Source of the DNA: Candidatus Accumulibacter similis
GTDB taxonomy: Bacteria; Pseudomonadota; Gammaproteobacteria; Burkholderiales; Rhodocyclaceae
NCBI GenBank assembly: GCA_013347225.1
Contig: CP054595.1
Span: 124,001 to 188,000 of the forward strand
Direction: 5' to 3'
Length of the DNA stretch: 64,000 nucleotides
The number at the start of each line of letters is the position of its first letter. Within the stretch, counting starts at the first letter, position 1. The position numbers were made by a program, and so were the translations under genes. Shown one piece after another: positions 25,230 to 35,628 of this stretch. The notes beneath the pieces are model-generated. The model worked only from the letters and a program-made list of their open reading frames with translations, was not told where the DNA came from and ran no database searches.

Positions 25230-27278
25230 CTAGTCCTCCTCGACAACCTTGTGCTGCGCCGCGAGTTGCTGCTGCGTTGCCGGAGGCACCTGCGCGTAGT
25301 GTGAAAAGGCGATGCTGTAGGACCCCTGCCCGGCGGTCAGGGACTTGAGGCGCGACTGATAGCCTTCAAGTTCCGCCAGCGGCACCTCGCCGCTGATCGC
25401 CATGACACCCACGCCACGTGGTTGTGTGCCGGTCAGGTGGCCACGCTTGCTGGACAGGTCACCCGTGACATCGCCGGTCATCGAATCCGGCGCCAGGATC
25501 TCGATATCGACGACCGGCTCGAGAATGATCGGCTTGGCGGCACGGATCGCCTCGACCGTTGCCTTGCGGCCAGCGGTAAAGAAGGCGATGTCCTTGCCGT
25601 CGACCGGGTGCGACTTGCCGTCATGGACAATGACCCGCAGGTCCTCGACCGGAAAGCCGGCAACGACGCCGTCGGCGAGCGCCTGACGCACGCCCTTCTC
25701 GACCGCCGCCATGAATACGCCGGGGATCACACCACCCTTGACGATATCGACGAACTCGAAACCAGCGCCGCGCTCGAGCGGCTCGACACGCAGCATCACT
25801 TCACCGAACTGGCCGGCGCCACCGCTCTGCTTCTTGTGCCGGCAGTGGCCCTCGGCGCTGGCCGTGATGGCTTCGCGGTAGGCGATCTGTGGCGGCTTGG
25901 TGTCGAGTTCCAGCTTGTACTGCTGCGCCAGCCGGCTGAGCTTGGCGCGCAGGTGCATTTCGCCGATTCCGCGGATGACGGTCTCGTTGGTTGTTGGATG
26001 ACGTTCGACCTTGAAACAGGGGTCTTCGACCTCAAGCTTGTGCAAAATCTCGAACAGACGCTGTTCGTCTGCCTTGCGCCGCGCATGCACCGCCAGGCCC
26101 TGCATCGGCTGCGGGAACTCGAGCGGCACCAGATGGATGTGATCCTCGTCATGTGAATCGTGCAGGACGCAATCGAACTCGATCTCATCGACCTTCGCAA
26201 TGGCACCGAGATCGCCGGGAACCAGGCTGTCCACCTCGACGTACTCCTTGCCCTGCAGGCGATAGATGTGGCCGACCTTGAACGGGCGCTTGCCGTCGCC
26301 GACGAAGAGTTGCGAGTCCTTGCGGACCGTTCCCTGATGGACGCGAAAGACACCCACCTTGCCGATGAACGGATCGCTGACCACCTTGAAGACGTGCGCC
26401 AGGACGTGTTTCTGCGGGTCCGGCTCTGCCTGAAAGGCCTCGCTGGGACCGCCCGGTTCGCCACGGTAAAACGGCGGCGGGTTGCCTTCGCTCGGGCTGG
26501 GGGCAAGCCGGGCGAGGACGTCGAGCAGTTGCGGGATGCCGGCGCCGGTCCGCGCCGAGACGAAGAGGATCGGCACCAGATGGCCGGCACGCAGCGCCCG
26601 CTCGAAAGGCACATGCAGTTCTTCCAAGGACGGATCAACACCTTCCTCGAGGTAGCGCGCCAGCAGATCCTCGTCCTCCTCGACGATCTGGTCGATCAGC
26701 GCGCGGTGTGCCGCCGCCACCGACTCGAAATCGCTCTCGCCATCATCATGGCCGAGAACCTCGACGACCTCGCTGCCGTGCTTGGCTGGCAGGTCTAGCA
26801 GCATGCATTCGCGCCCGAAGCGCTCGCGGATGCTGGCGACCAGAGCCGGCAGATTGACATTCTCGGCGTCGATCTTGTTGATGACGATCATCCGGCAAAC
26901 GCCACGCGCGGCGGCCATGCGCATCATCCGCTCGCTGCTGAGTTCGATGCCATTCTGTGCATTGATGACCACCAGTGCCGTGTCCACCGCGGCCAGGGCA
27001 CCGATCGCCTGCCCGGCGAAGTCCGGGAAACCCGGCGTGTCGACCAGGTGCACCTGCACCCCCTGCCAGGAGAAACTGGCCAGGGCCGCATGCAGGGAGT
27101 GCCCGAGTTCCTTCTCCTGCGGATCGAAATCGCAGACGGTGCTGCCCTTCTCGACACTGCCGCGGCTGCTGATGGCGCCGGCGGCTGCGAGCAGGCTTTC
27201 GGCAAGCGAGGTCTTGCCGGCAGCACCATGGCCGACGAGAGCGACGGTGCGAAGGTTACTGGTGGCGGTCTGGCCCAT
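25230..27278 (-). CDS. Elongation factor G-like GTPase (EF-G2 type)
   Basis: 682 residues with the full five-domain EF-G layout. P-loop GHGAAGKT (16-23), DTPGF and NKIDAEN are present. The switch I segment that normally reads RGITI is replaced by KELGHSL, and the P-loop differs from the canonical translocase, as in the EF-G-like paralogue group. It is therefore unlikely to be the main translocase; roles in stress or ribosome recycling are only inferred. Divergent from maeB. Confidence 0.88.
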   Translation of the reverse strand: MGQTATSNLRTVALVGHGAAGKTSLAESLLAAAGAISSRGSVEKGSTVCDFDPQEKELGHSLHAALASFSWQGVQVHLVDTPGFPDFAGQAIGALAAVDTALVVINAQNGIELSSERMMRMAAARGVCRMIVINKIDAENVNLPALVASIRERFGRECMLLDLPAKHGSEVVEVLGHDDGESDFESVAAAHRALIDQIVEEDEDLLARYLEEGVDPSLEELHVPFERALRAGHLVPILFVSARTGAGIPQLLDVLARLAPSPSEGNPPPFYRGEPGGPSEAFQAEPDPQKHVLAHVFKVVSDPFIGKVGVFRVHQGTVRKDSQLFVGDGKRPFKVGHIYRLQGKEYVEVDSLVPGDLGAIAKVDEIEFDCVLHDSHDEDHIHLVPLEFPQPMQGLAVHARRKADEQRLFEILHKLEVEDPCFKVERHPTTNETVIRGIGEMHLRAKLSRLAQQYKLELDTKPPQIAYREAITASAEGHCRHKKQSGGAGQFGEVMLRVEPLERGAGFEFVDIVKGGVIPGVFMAAVEKGVRQALADGVVAGFPVEDLRVIVHDGKSHPVDGKDIAFFTAGRKATVEAIRAAKPIILEPVVDIEILAPDSMTGDVTGDLSSKRGHLTGTQPRGVGVMAISGEVPLAELEGYQSRLKSLTAGQGSYSIAFSHYAQVPPATQQQLAAQHKVVEED

Positions 27279-27679
27279 TCATCATCTCCCATTGATAGTC
27301 GAACGCGTCTCGCAACTCCGAGAAGAACCCCATGGCATCACGGTTGCGGGTTTGTCGGACATTCTACCGCGGCGACGTCTGCAACGCGCGCCCGTCTGTT
27401 GGTCGCGCGCGGGGCCTGCATCGGTGAGGTACGTTTCGCCGGACGAACGCCGGCGAGGGGCAAGTTCCCGCCCATCCGGCGAGTTTCCGGGTCCCGCCCG
27501 GGCAACGGTTGGCAGCGCGCCTCATGACAGAGGAGAATCTGTCGTGTTTTTGCCGCATTGGACGTGCTGCAGGCCCTTTCGCCACTCGATCTCACGGCAT
27601 CCGGTTGTTGCAAAGGCCCCGCCTCAGCTACATTTGCAGGCCGAAGCAACGGTAGACAGACAGAGCGTCAGGAGGCACG
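27279..27679. other. Divergent intergenic region between the EF-G-like gene and maeB
   Basis: No gene was recognised in 401 bp. It holds two perfect inverted repeats: TCGCCGG/CCGGCGA around 7 bases (27436-27456) and GACAGA/TCTGTC around 6 bases (27526-27543). The second is followed by GTGTTTTTG on the plus strand, a weak terminator or attenuator shape. Both promoters must lie here, but no convincing -35/-10 pair stands out. Confidence 0.4.
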
Positions 27680-29968
27680 ATGGAAAACGATCAGCGGCAG
27701 GCGGATCTGCGCGAGGCGGCCCTCGAGTATCACCGTTACCCGACCCCGGGCAAGATCGCAGTGCAGCCGACCAAAGGGCTGGGCAATCAGATCGATCTCG
27801 CGCTCGCCTATTCTCCCGGTGTCGCCCACGCATGCCACGCGATCGCCGAGGATGCCGGTGCGTCGAGCCTGTACACCTCGCGCGCCAATCTCGTCGGCGT
27901 CATCACCAACGGTACCGCTGTACTCGGACTCGGCAACATTGGCCCACTGGCGGCCAAGCCCGTGATGGAGGGCAAGGGCTGCCTGTTCAAGAAGTTTGCC
28001 GGCATCGATGTCTTCGACATCGAACTTGCGGAAAGTGACCCCGACCGCCTGATCGACATGATCGCCGCCATGGAGCCGACCCTCGGCGGCATCAACCTGG
28101 AAGACATCAAGGCACCTGAGTGCTTCTACATCGAGGCCAGACTCAAGGAGCGCATGTCGATCCCGGTCTTCCACGACGACCAGCACGGCACCGCGATCAT
28201 CTCGGCGGCAGCGATTCTCAACGCACTCAAGATCACCGGCAAGCAGGCAGCGGCCGTGAAGGTGGTCTGTTCGGGTGCCGGTGCGGCGGCGATCTCGTGC
28301 CTCAACCTGTGGTGTGAGCTTGGCGTGCTGCGCGAGAACATCCTCGTCTGCGACTCGAAGGGGGTGATCTACGTCGGGCGTGAGGCGGACATGGAACCGA
28401 CCAAAGCACGCTATGCCCGCGACACCGCGGCGCGTACCCTCGCCGAAGCGATCGACGGTGCCGACGTGTTCCTCGGGCTCTCGGCGGCCGGACTGCTGCA
28501 GCCGGAGATGCTGGCGCGCATGGCGGCGCAGCCGATCGTCTTCGCACTGGCCAACCCGACCCCGGAGATCATGCCTGAACTGGCGCGGGAGGTGCGCCCG
28601 GACGTGATCATCGCCACCGGTCGTTCCGACTACCCCAACCAGGTGAACAATGTCCTGTGTTTCCCCTTCATCTTTCGCGGCGCACTTGACGTCGGCGCAC
28701 GCGGCATCAACGAGCAGATGAAGATGGCCTGCGTCAGGGCGCTGGCCGAAATGGCGCAACAGGAAGTCAGTGATGAAGTGGCGATGGCCTATCCCGGCGA
28801 GCAGCTCACCTTCGGCCCCGACTATCTGATTCCCAAGCCCTTCGATCCCCGGCTGATCACCACCATCGCACCGGCGGTGGCACAGGCGGCAATGAGCGCC
28901 GGCATCGCCAGCCGGCCAATAGCCGACTTCACCGCCTATCGCGAAAAGCTCCGCGAGTTCGTCTACCAGACCGGTGTCGGCATGCGCGCCATCTTCTCCG
29001 CGGCCAGACGCGGACGCAAGACCCGCATCGTCTATCCCGATGGTGAGGACGAGCGCATGCTGCGTGCTGCGCAGACAATTCTCAACGAGGGTCTGACGAG
29101 GCCGATCCTGATCGGCCGCCCGGACGTGATCGCCGCGCGTCTGCAGCGCATCGGATCCAGGCTGCGCGTCGGCTCGCAACTGGAGGTGGTCGATCCCAAC
29201 AGCGACACCCGCTACCGTGACTGCTGGACGGCCTACCATGAGCTGCGCAAGCGACACGGGGTAACGATCGACATCGCGAAATCGCGCCTGCGCAATGACA
29301 ATACGATCATCGGCGCCATGCTGGTGCGCCTGGGGCACGCTGACGGAATGATTTGCGGACTTGCCGGGCGTTTTGCGCACCATCTGCGGCAGGTCGACGA
29401 GATCATCGGCAAGGCGCCGGGGTGTACGACCATGGCGGCGATGACGCACGTACTGCTGCCCGGCCGCGCGCTCTTCCTCTGCGACACGCATGTCAATGAG
29501 GACCCCGACGCGCAACAGCTGGCCGAGATCACGCTGATGGCGGTCGATGCCGTGCGCCGTTTCAAGATCCGGCCGAAAGTGGCCCTGCTGTCGCATTCGA
29601 ACTTCGGCTCGTCGCAAACTGCCGCCGCTCGCAAGGTCGCCGAAGCCCTGACGCTCATTCGTGCCCGCGCGCCCGAACTGGAGATCGACGGCGAGATGCA
29701 CGGCGAGAGTGCGCTCAGCGAAGCGATTCGCAGGCAGTCAGACCCCCAGTCGCCACTGACTGGCGAAGCGAACGTTCTGGTCATGCCCAACCTCGACGCG
29801 GCCAACATCTCCTACAATCTGCTCAAGATGACCGGTGGCGATGGTATGTCCGTCGGCCCGATCCTGCTCGGCGCCGCACGCCCGGTGCATGTGCTGGCAC
29901 CCACCTCGAGCGTGCGTCGGGTGGTCGACATGACGGCACTCGTGGTGGTGGACGCAGCGAACAAGTAA
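27680..29968 (+). CDS. maeB: NADP-dependent malic enzyme with C-terminal phosphotransacetylase-like domain
   Basis: 762 residues. Residues 1-425 are the malic enzyme (malate to pyruvate, CO2 and NADPH) with [10 protein letters not shown] and the Rossmann [10 protein letters not shown]. Residues about 430-760 are a PTA-like domain, usually regulatory (acetyl-CoA sensing) rather than catalytic. AGGAGG precedes the ATG. It links C4 intermediates to pyruvate and NADPH supply. The two-domain length is typical of proteobacterial MaeB. Confidence 0.96.
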   Translation: MENDQRQADLREAALEYHRYPTPGKIAVQPTKGLGNQIDLALAYSPGVAHACHAIAEDAGASSLYTSRANLVGVITNGTAVLGLGNIGPLAAKPVMEGKGCLFKKFAGIDVFDIELAESDPDRLIDMIAAMEPTLGGINLEDIKAPECFYIEARLKERMSIPVFHDDQHGTAIISAAAILNALKITGKQAAAVKVVCSGAGAAAISCLNLWCELGVLRENILVCDSKGVIYVGREADMEPTKARYARDTAARTLAEAIDGADVFLGLSAAGLLQPEMLARMAAQPIVFALANPTPEIMPELAREVRPDVIIATGRSDYPNQVNNVLCFPFIFRGALDVGARGINEQMKMACVRALAEMAQQEVSDEVAMAYPGEQLTFGPDYLIPKPFDPRLITTIAPAVAQAAMSAGIASRPIADFTAYREKLREFVYQTGVGMRAIFSAARRGRKTRIVYPDGEDERMLRAAQTILNEGLTRPILIGRPDVIAARLQRIGSRLRVGSQLEVVDPNSDTRYRDCWTAYHELRKRHGVTIDIAKSRLRNDNTIIGAMLVRLGHADGMICGLAGRFAHHLRQVDEIIGKAPGCTTMAAMTHVLLPGRALFLCDTHVNEDPDAQQLAEITLMAVDAVRRFKIRPKVALLSHSNFGSSQTAAARKVAEALTLIRARAPELEIDGEMHGESALSEAIRRQSDPQSPLTGEANVLVMPNLDAANISYNLLKMTGGDGMSVGPILLGAARPVHVLAPTSSVRRVVDMTALVVVDAANK

Positions 29969-30195
29969 CGCGACCGGCCCACTCCCCGCTCGTCACCCGC
30001 CTGTCGCCGAAAGTCCTCACCCACCGACTGGCAATCCAGCCCGGTGCCAGCCGGGCCGGCGCATGGTGGTGCCCGACCGCACGTCGGCCGCGCTCCTTTA
30101 CAAATGCCTTCAGCCAATGCATCATCGGGCGAGGTCTCGCTGGAGTCGGGATGTGATGGTCGACAACGCGTTGCAGGGTCCGATCGCAAACAACA

Positions 30196-31911
30196 ATGGC
30201 AGCCAATCCGCAACACTCACCACTTAGCGGCTTCGCCCGTGCGCTGGTCCAAGCCGGCCGACTCAAGGAATCCGAGGCCGAAGCCTTGCTTGCCCAGGCA
30301 GGATCGAGGAAGACAACCCTGATCGAGGAGGTTGTTGCGGCGAGAAAGGCGAGCTTCATCGAACTGGCGCGCTTTGCTGCCGACAAGTTCGGCTATCCGC
30401 TGCTCGACCTGGCTGCCTTTGACGACGCACACATCCAGAAGAACGCGATCGACCGCAAGCTGATCGCAACCCATCGCGTCGTCCCCCTGCACAAGCGGGG
30501 CAATCGCCTCGCCGTGGCGATTGCGGATCCGACCAATCTGCGCGCGCTCGACGAGATCCGCTTTCAGACCGGACTGGCAGTGGATCCCATCATCGTCGAG
30601 GAGAACAAGCTCACACCCCTCGTCACCCGGCTTTCCGAGTCAACCGAGGAAACGCTGCGCAGCCTGGCGAGCGAGGACATCAACCTCGAGTTCACGGACG
30701 AGCAGGCCACCGAAAAGGCAGAGGACGTCGCGGCGCTCGAGGTCGACGACGCGCCCGTGGTTCGCTTCATCCAGAAGATGCTGCTCGACGCGATCGGCGA
30801 AGGAGCTTCGGACATCCATTTCGAGCCCTATGAGAAGAGCTACCGCATCCGCTTCCGGACTGACGGGGTGCTGCGCGAGGTCGCGGCCCCACCATTGGTC
30901 ATCAAGGAGAAGATCGCCTCGCGGATCAAGGTGATTTCGCGTCTCAACATCGCCGAGAAGCGGGTTCCCCAGGACGGCCGCATGCGCCTCGTCCTGTCGA
31001 AGAGCCGGGCGATCGATTTTCGCGTCAGCACCCTGCCGACGATGTATGGCGAGAAGATCGTCCTCAGGATTCTCGACCCGGCCACGGCAACGCTGGGAAT
31101 CGATGCTCTCGGCTATGAGGAAGACCAGAAAGCCATACTGCTCGAGGCCATCCATCGTCCCTACGGCATGATCCTGGTGACTGGCCCCACCGGTTCGGGC
31201 AAGACGGTTTCGTTGTACACCTGCCTCAACATCCTCAATCGACCCGGTGTCAATATTGCGACCGCTGAGGATCCTGCCGAGATACCGCTGCCCGGGATCA
31301 ACCAGGTCAATGTCGACGAGAAGGCGGGGCTCAGCTTCCCGATTGCCCTCAGGGCCTTCCTTCGCCAGGATCCGGACATCATCATGGTCGGTGAAATCCG
31401 CGACATCGAGACTGCCGAGATCGCCATCAAGGCAGCGCAGACCGGTCATATGGTGCTATCGACCCTGCACACCAACGACGCCCCGGCGACTCTGACGCGC
31501 CTGATGAACATGGGAATCCCGACCTTCAATCTGGCGTCGAGCATTCTGTTGATCACCGCCCAGCGACTCGTCCGGCGCCTCTGCACCTGCAGGCGGGAGC
31601 TTGCGACGCCGGTCGAGACACTGCTCAACGCGGGCTTCGAGGAAGACGATCTGGACGGAACCTGGACCCTCTACGGTCCGGGCGAGTGTGACCGCTGCAA
31701 GGGAACCGGTTACAAGGGACGAGTCGGCCTCTATGAGGTGATGCCGGTCACCGATGCGATGCAGCGCATCATCATGGCGAACGGCACCGAGCGCGACATT
31801 GCGCTGCAGGCGCGCGAAGAGGGGGTGATCGATCTCCGCCGTGCCGGCCTGCTGAAGGTGAAGCAAGGGCTGACCTCTCTCGACGAGGTTCTCGGCAGCA
31901 CCAACGCTTGA
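30196..31911 (+). CDS. pilB: Type IV pilus assembly ATPase PilB
   Basis: 571 residues, cytoplasmic hexameric motor for pilus extension. An N-terminal T2SSE_N domain (about 50-155) precedes the secretion ATPase with GPTGSGKT (330-337), the Asp box DPDIIMVGEIRD, the His box STLHTNDA, and the zinc site CTC...CDRCKGTGYKGR. First of pilB-pilC-pilD. No strong ribosome site is visible; the start fits family alignments. Confidence 0.96.
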   Translation: MAANPQHSPLSGFARALVQAGRLKESEAEALLAQAGSRKTTLIEEVVAARKASFIELARFAADKFGYPLLDLAAFDDAHIQKNAIDRKLIATHRVVPLHKRGNRLAVAIADPTNLRALDEIRFQTGLAVDPIIVEENKLTPLVTRLSESTEETLRSLASEDINLEFTDEQATEKAEDVAALEVDDAPVVRFIQKMLLDAIGEGASDIHFEPYEKSYRIRFRTDGVLREVAAPPLVIKEKIASRIKVISRLNIAEKRVPQDGRMRLVLSKSRAIDFRVSTLPTMYGEKIVLRILDPATATLGIDALGYEEDQKAILLEAIHRPYGMILVTGPTGSGKTVSLYTCLNILNRPGVNIATAEDPAEIPLPGINQVNVDEKAGLSFPIALRAFLRQDPDIIMVGEIRDIETAEIAIKAAQTGHMVLSTLHTNDAPATLTRLMNMGIPTFNLASSILLITAQRLVRRLCTCRRELATPVETLLNAGFEEDDLDGTWTLYGPGECDRCKGTGYKGRVGLYEVMPVTDAMQRIIMANGTERDIALQAREEGVIDLRRAGLLKVKQGLTSLDEVLGSTNA

Positions 31912-31924
31912 AGACGAGGGAAGA

Positions 31925-33163
31925 ATGGCGACTGCAGCAAAACCTGCGAAGAAGATCCCACCGGAAGTCAAGGAGTTCGTTTTCCTCTGGGAGGGGAAGA
32001 ACAAGGCCGGCAAGGTCGTACGCGGCGAGCAGCGTGCTTCCAGCCAGACCGTCGTGCAGGCCACCCTGCGACGGCAGGGCATTCTCGTCAGCAAGATCAC
32101 GCGGCAGCGTTTCCGGGGCGGGCGCACGATCACCGAAAAGGACATCACGCTGTTCACCCGCCAACTGGCGACGATGATGAAGGCCGGCGTGCCCCTGTTG
32201 CAGACCTTTGAGATCGTCGGCCGTGGCCACGACAACCCGGCGGTCGGCAAACTGCTCCTCGACATCAAGGCCGACGTCGAAACCGGCAGTTCGCTTTCGC
32301 AGGCCTTTCGCAAGTATCCGGTGCAATTCGACGCCTTGTACTGCAATCTGGTGGCCGCTGGTGAGCAGGCTGGCATCCTGGAGACGCTCCTTGATCGCCT
32401 GGCCACCTACAAGGAGAAGATGATCGCCATCAAATCGAAGATCAAGGCTGCCATGTTCTACCCGGTGGCGATCATCGTCGTTGCCTTCATCATCACGGCG
32501 GTGATCATGATCTTCGTCATCCCGGCTTTCAAGGAGGTGTTCAAGAGCTTCGGTGCCGATCTGCCGACACCGACACTGATCGTCATCGGCATGTCGGATT
32601 TCGTCGTCGAATACTGGTGGCTGCTGTTTGGCGGCATCGGCCTGTCGATCTACGCCTTCTTCTACACCTGGAAGCGGTCGGAGACGATGCAGATCGCCTT
32701 CGACCGTCTTTTCCTCCGGCTGCCGGTATTCGGCGATGTCATCCGCAAGTCGGTCATCGCCCGCTGGACCCGGACGCTGGCAACCATGTTCGCGGCCGGC
32801 GTGCCTCTGGTCGAGTCGCTCGAATCCGTCGGCGGCGCCGCCGGAAACTACGTGTACAAGGCCGCCACGCGCCAGATCCAGAACGAAGTGAGCACCGGCA
32901 CCAATCTCACGACGGCGATGCAGAATACACAGTTGTTCCCGAACATGGTCAATCAGATGGTGGCAATCGGCGAGGAGTCCGGTGCTCTTGACTCGATGCT
33001 CGGCAAGGTGGCCGACTTCTTCGAGCAGGAGGTCGACGATGCGGTCGAGGCACTCGCAAGCCTGATGGAACCGATGATCATGGTCGTATTGGGGGTCCTG
33101 ATCGGCGGCATGGTGATCGCCATGTACCTGCCGATCTTCAAGCTGGGTGCCGTGGTCGGGTAA
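31925..33163 (+). CDS. pilC: Type IV pilus inner-membrane platform protein PilC
   Basis: 412 residues with two T2SSF repeats and three membrane segments. LFTRQLATMMKAGVPLLQTFEI and its second copy RTLATMFAAGVPLVESLE mark the repeats; the C-terminal helix MIMVVLGVLIGGMVIAMYLPIF is typical. It couples PilB to pilin insertion. Located 13 bp after pilB, with its stop overlapping the pilD start (TAATG). Confidence 0.96.
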   Translation: MATAAKPAKKIPPEVKEFVFLWEGKNKAGKVVRGEQRASSQTVVQATLRRQGILVSKITRQRFRGGRTITEKDITLFTRQLATMMKAGVPLLQTFEIVGRGHDNPAVGKLLLDIKADVETGSSLSQAFRKYPVQFDALYCNLVAAGEQAGILETLLDRLATYKEKMIAIKSKIKAAMFYPVAIIVVAFIITAVIMIFVIPAFKEVFKSFGADLPTPTLIVIGMSDFVVEYWWLLFGGIGLSIYAFFYTWKRSETMQIAFDRLFLRLPVFGDVIRKSVIARWTRTLATMFAAGVPLVESLESVGGAAGNYVYKAATRQIQNEVSTGTNLTTAMQNTQLFPNMVNQMVAIGEESGALDSMLGKVADFFEQEVDDAVEALASLMEPMIMVVLGVLIGGMVIAMYLPIFKLGAVVG

Positions 33164-34026
33164 TGCCGGGCATCCTCGCCGGCGAGGTCGACCCTCTGCT
33201 TTTCACCTTCCTCAGCGGCCTGATCGGACTGCTCGTCGGCAGCTTTCTCAACGTCGTCATCCACCGCCTGCCGCGGATGATCGAGCGCGACTGGCGCGCC
33301 CACTGTGCCGAGCTGCGCGGTGAAGAGCCAACATCGGCGGCGGAGCCGTTCTCACTGCTCAGGCCGCGCTCTCGCTGTCCGGTCTGTGCGCACCAGATCA
33401 GCGCCGCCGAGAACATCCCGGTTGTCAGCTGGCTTCTGCTGCGCGGCCGATGCTCCGCCTGCAGTGCCCGGATTTCGCTGCGCTACCCGCTGGTCGAGAT
33501 CGTCAGCGCTCTACTCTGCGCCTTCGCCGCGCATCATTTCGGACCCGGATGGAACGCCCTCGGCGCCATGCTGATGAGCTGGTGTCTGATCGCGTTGACC
33601 TGCATCGACTTCGACACGCAGTTGCTGCCGGACTCGATCACCCTGCCCATGCTCTGGGCTGGACTGCTGTTCAACCTTTCGGCGACGTTCACCGATCTCC
33701 AGTCGGCCGTCGTCGGCGCGGCTGCCGGCTACATCTTCCTGTGGCTCATCTACTGGGCGTTCAAGCTCGTCACCGGCAAGGAGGGAATGGGTTACGGCGA
33801 TTTCAAGCTGCTCGCGGCCCTCGGCGCCTGGCTCGGCTGGCAACTCCTGCCGCTGACCGTCCTGCTCTCTTCCTTCCTCGGCGCCGTGGTCGGCATCGCC
33901 CTGATCGTCCTCGCCAGGCGCGGGCGCAGCGTGCCGATCCCTTTCGGGCCCTATCTGGCAATCGCCGGGCTCCTCGCTCTCTACTGGGGCAAGCCGCTGA
34001 CGCGCGCCTACGTCGGGCTACTCTGA
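33163..34026 (+). CDS. pilD: Prepilin leader peptidase/N-methyltransferase PilD
   Basis: 287 residues. The N-terminal cytoplasmic loop carries the zinc tetracysteine motif CPVC (72-75) and CSAC (97-100). The aspartyl protease residues are Asp149 (CIDFD) and the Asp of GYGDFK. About eight membrane helices. It cleaves and methylates type IV prepilins. The coaE and zapD genes that commonly follow pilD in betaproteobacteria are not here. Confidence 0.95.
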   Translation: MPGILAGEVDPLLFTFLSGLIGLLVGSFLNVVIHRLPRMIERDWRAHCAELRGEEPTSAAEPFSLLRPRSRCPVCAHQISAAENIPVVSWLLLRGRCSACSARISLRYPLVEIVSALLCAFAAHHFGPGWNALGAMLMSWCLIALTCIDFDTQLLPDSITLPMLWAGLLFNLSATFTDLQSAVVGAAAGYIFLWLIYWAFKLVTGKEGMGYGDFKLLAALGAWLGWQLLPLTVLLSSFLGAVVGIALIVLARRGRSVPIPFGPYLAIAGLLALYWGKPLTRAYVGLL

Positions 34027-34455
34027 CCCGTCGCCGGTGCTGGGCCGAACGCCGTGGTGGCAGCGAACGGAGCCGTCGCAGAACCTGCTGCGTCGGGCAT
34101 GAGCGCCGCCACCCGTCGACCGATCGATCGGCCGGGCGATGATCGCTCGCAGGGCAACTGCGCGCTGATCGCGGCAAGCGCTGCAAGGGGCAGGACGGCG
34201 CTGCGCGAGGAATCGTGTCGGGACCGGACTGGCAGCACGGATCTTGACCGACGGTCGCGATTTCGACGAAAGTGCGGCTTCACCGATCCTCGATGACAAG
34301 GCGACACCCTCGTGACACGGCTGCCCCGCCCCGCCGCAAGCATGCCGCGCGAACGCCGCGGTGTATCATCGGTGGCTGGACAACGACGCCAGGATCGGTC
34401 CGCCAGCCTGCGGCCGGTTGTCGGTCTGACGTGAAGAGAAAGAGGAATCAAGAGG
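34027..34455. other. Intergenic region after pilD with no recognised gene
   Basis: 429 bp with short open frames but no family resemblance and no convincing promoter. CoaE and ZapD sequences were looked for here because of common synteny and not found. AAGAGG just before 34456 serves the next gene. Confidence 0.35.
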
Positions 34456-35550
34456 ATGAGAAGAGACCCATGCTTCCACATCGCCGTCCTCCCGGGCGAC
34501 GGCATCGGCCCCGAGGTCGTTGGAGCCTGCCTGCAGGTTCTCGACGTCCTGCGTGAACGACTCGGGGGTCTGTCCTTCGACTTCCGCCACCTCGAAGGCG
34601 GCGCGGCGCATTACCAGAAGACCGGCATCGCGTTCTCGCAGGAAGGACTTGACGAGTGCAAGCAAGCAGACGCCGTTCTCTTCGGCGCCATCGGTCTCCC
34701 CGACGTGCGATACCCGGACGGCACCGAAATAGCGACCCATTTCGATCTGCGCGCGGCAATGGACCTCTATGCCGGCCTGCGACCGGTTCGCAGCTACCCC
34801 GGGCTGCCCTGTGTATTGGTCGACAAGCGGGCGGCGCGGATCGACCTGGTCCTGATTCGCGAGCAGAGCGAGGGCCTCCTGCAGCCGCGACCGCGCGGCA
34901 CCGTCGAAGAAGACAGCATCGCCCGCGAGACGATGACGATCTCGCGCAGTGGCAGTCGCCGGATCGCCGAGTTCGCGTTCCACGTCGCTGCCCGACGTGC
35001 CCGGAACCGCAGGCGGCCCGGCCGGGTGCTGTGCGTTGACAAGGCCAACGCACTGGTATCGATGGCTTTCTTTCGCAGGCTCTTCGATGAAGTGGCAGCC
35101 GCTCACCCGGAGACGCAGGCGGCACATGCCTACGTCGATGCCACCGCCATGAACCTGGTCCGGTCGCCCTGGGATTTCGACGTCCTCCTCACCGAGAACG
35201 CCTTCGGCGGCATTCTGTCCGATCTCGCTGCCGGCCTCGTGGGCAGCCTCGGCCTGGTTCCCTCGGCCGACATCGGCGACCAGCACGCTGTCTTCCAGCC
35301 TGCCCATGGCAGCGCACCCGACATCGCGGGGCAGGGGATAGCCAACCCGGTCGCACAGATACTCTCGGCGGCGCTGATGCTCGACTGGCTCGCCGACCGC
35401 CATGGCGAACCGCGGCTGGCGCATGGCGCGCGCATCATCGAGCACGCCGTCGACAAGGCGCTGACGCTCGTCTGCCCGATCGAGTTCGGTGGGCAGGATG
35501 GCACGCAGGCCATCACGCGAGCGGTGATGGCACAGATTCGCAAGTCCTGA
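34456..35550 (+). CDS. Isocitrate/isopropylmalate dehydrogenase family protein
   Basis: 364 residues, NAD(P)-dependent decarboxylating beta-hydroxyacid dehydrogenase. Motifs are AVLPGDGIGPEV at the N-terminus, LIREQSEG in the substrate region, DNxx-type metal site near LLTENAFGGILSD, and the adenine loop HGSAPDIAGQGIANP. The substrate is not decided: isopropylmalate, tartrate or a related 2-hydroxyacid are all possible. No leuCD neighbours, so a leucine pathway role is not supported by context. Confidence 0.85.
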   Translation: MRRDPCFHIAVLPGDGIGPEVVGACLQVLDVLRERLGGLSFDFRHLEGGAAHYQKTGIAFSQEGLDECKQADAVLFGAIGLPDVRYPDGTEIATHFDLRAAMDLYAGLRPVRSYPGLPCVLVDKRAARIDLVLIREQSEGLLQPRPRGTVEEDSIARETMTISRSGSRRIAEFAFHVAARRARNRRRPGRVLCVDKANALVSMAFFRRLFDEVAAAHPETQAAHAYVDATAMNLVRSPWDFDVLLTENAFGGILSDLAAGLVGSLGLVPSADIGDQHAVFQPAHGSAPDIAGQGIANPVAQILSAALMLDWLADRHGEPRLAHGARIIEHAVDKALTLVCPIEFGGQDGTQAITRAVMAQIRKS

Positions 35551-35628
35551 AGCGTCGCCGCGCTCCGCGGGAGGACTCCGCAGGGTGCTAGAATGCCGGC
35601 CGACGACAACCATCCGGAGCCTTGATCG

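Noticed and set aside
27668..29701. A 677-codon minus-strand frame
   Set aside because: Antisense to maeB, which carries unmistakable malic enzyme and PTA motifs; the antisense protein is His/Arg/Asp-rich and resembles nothing.
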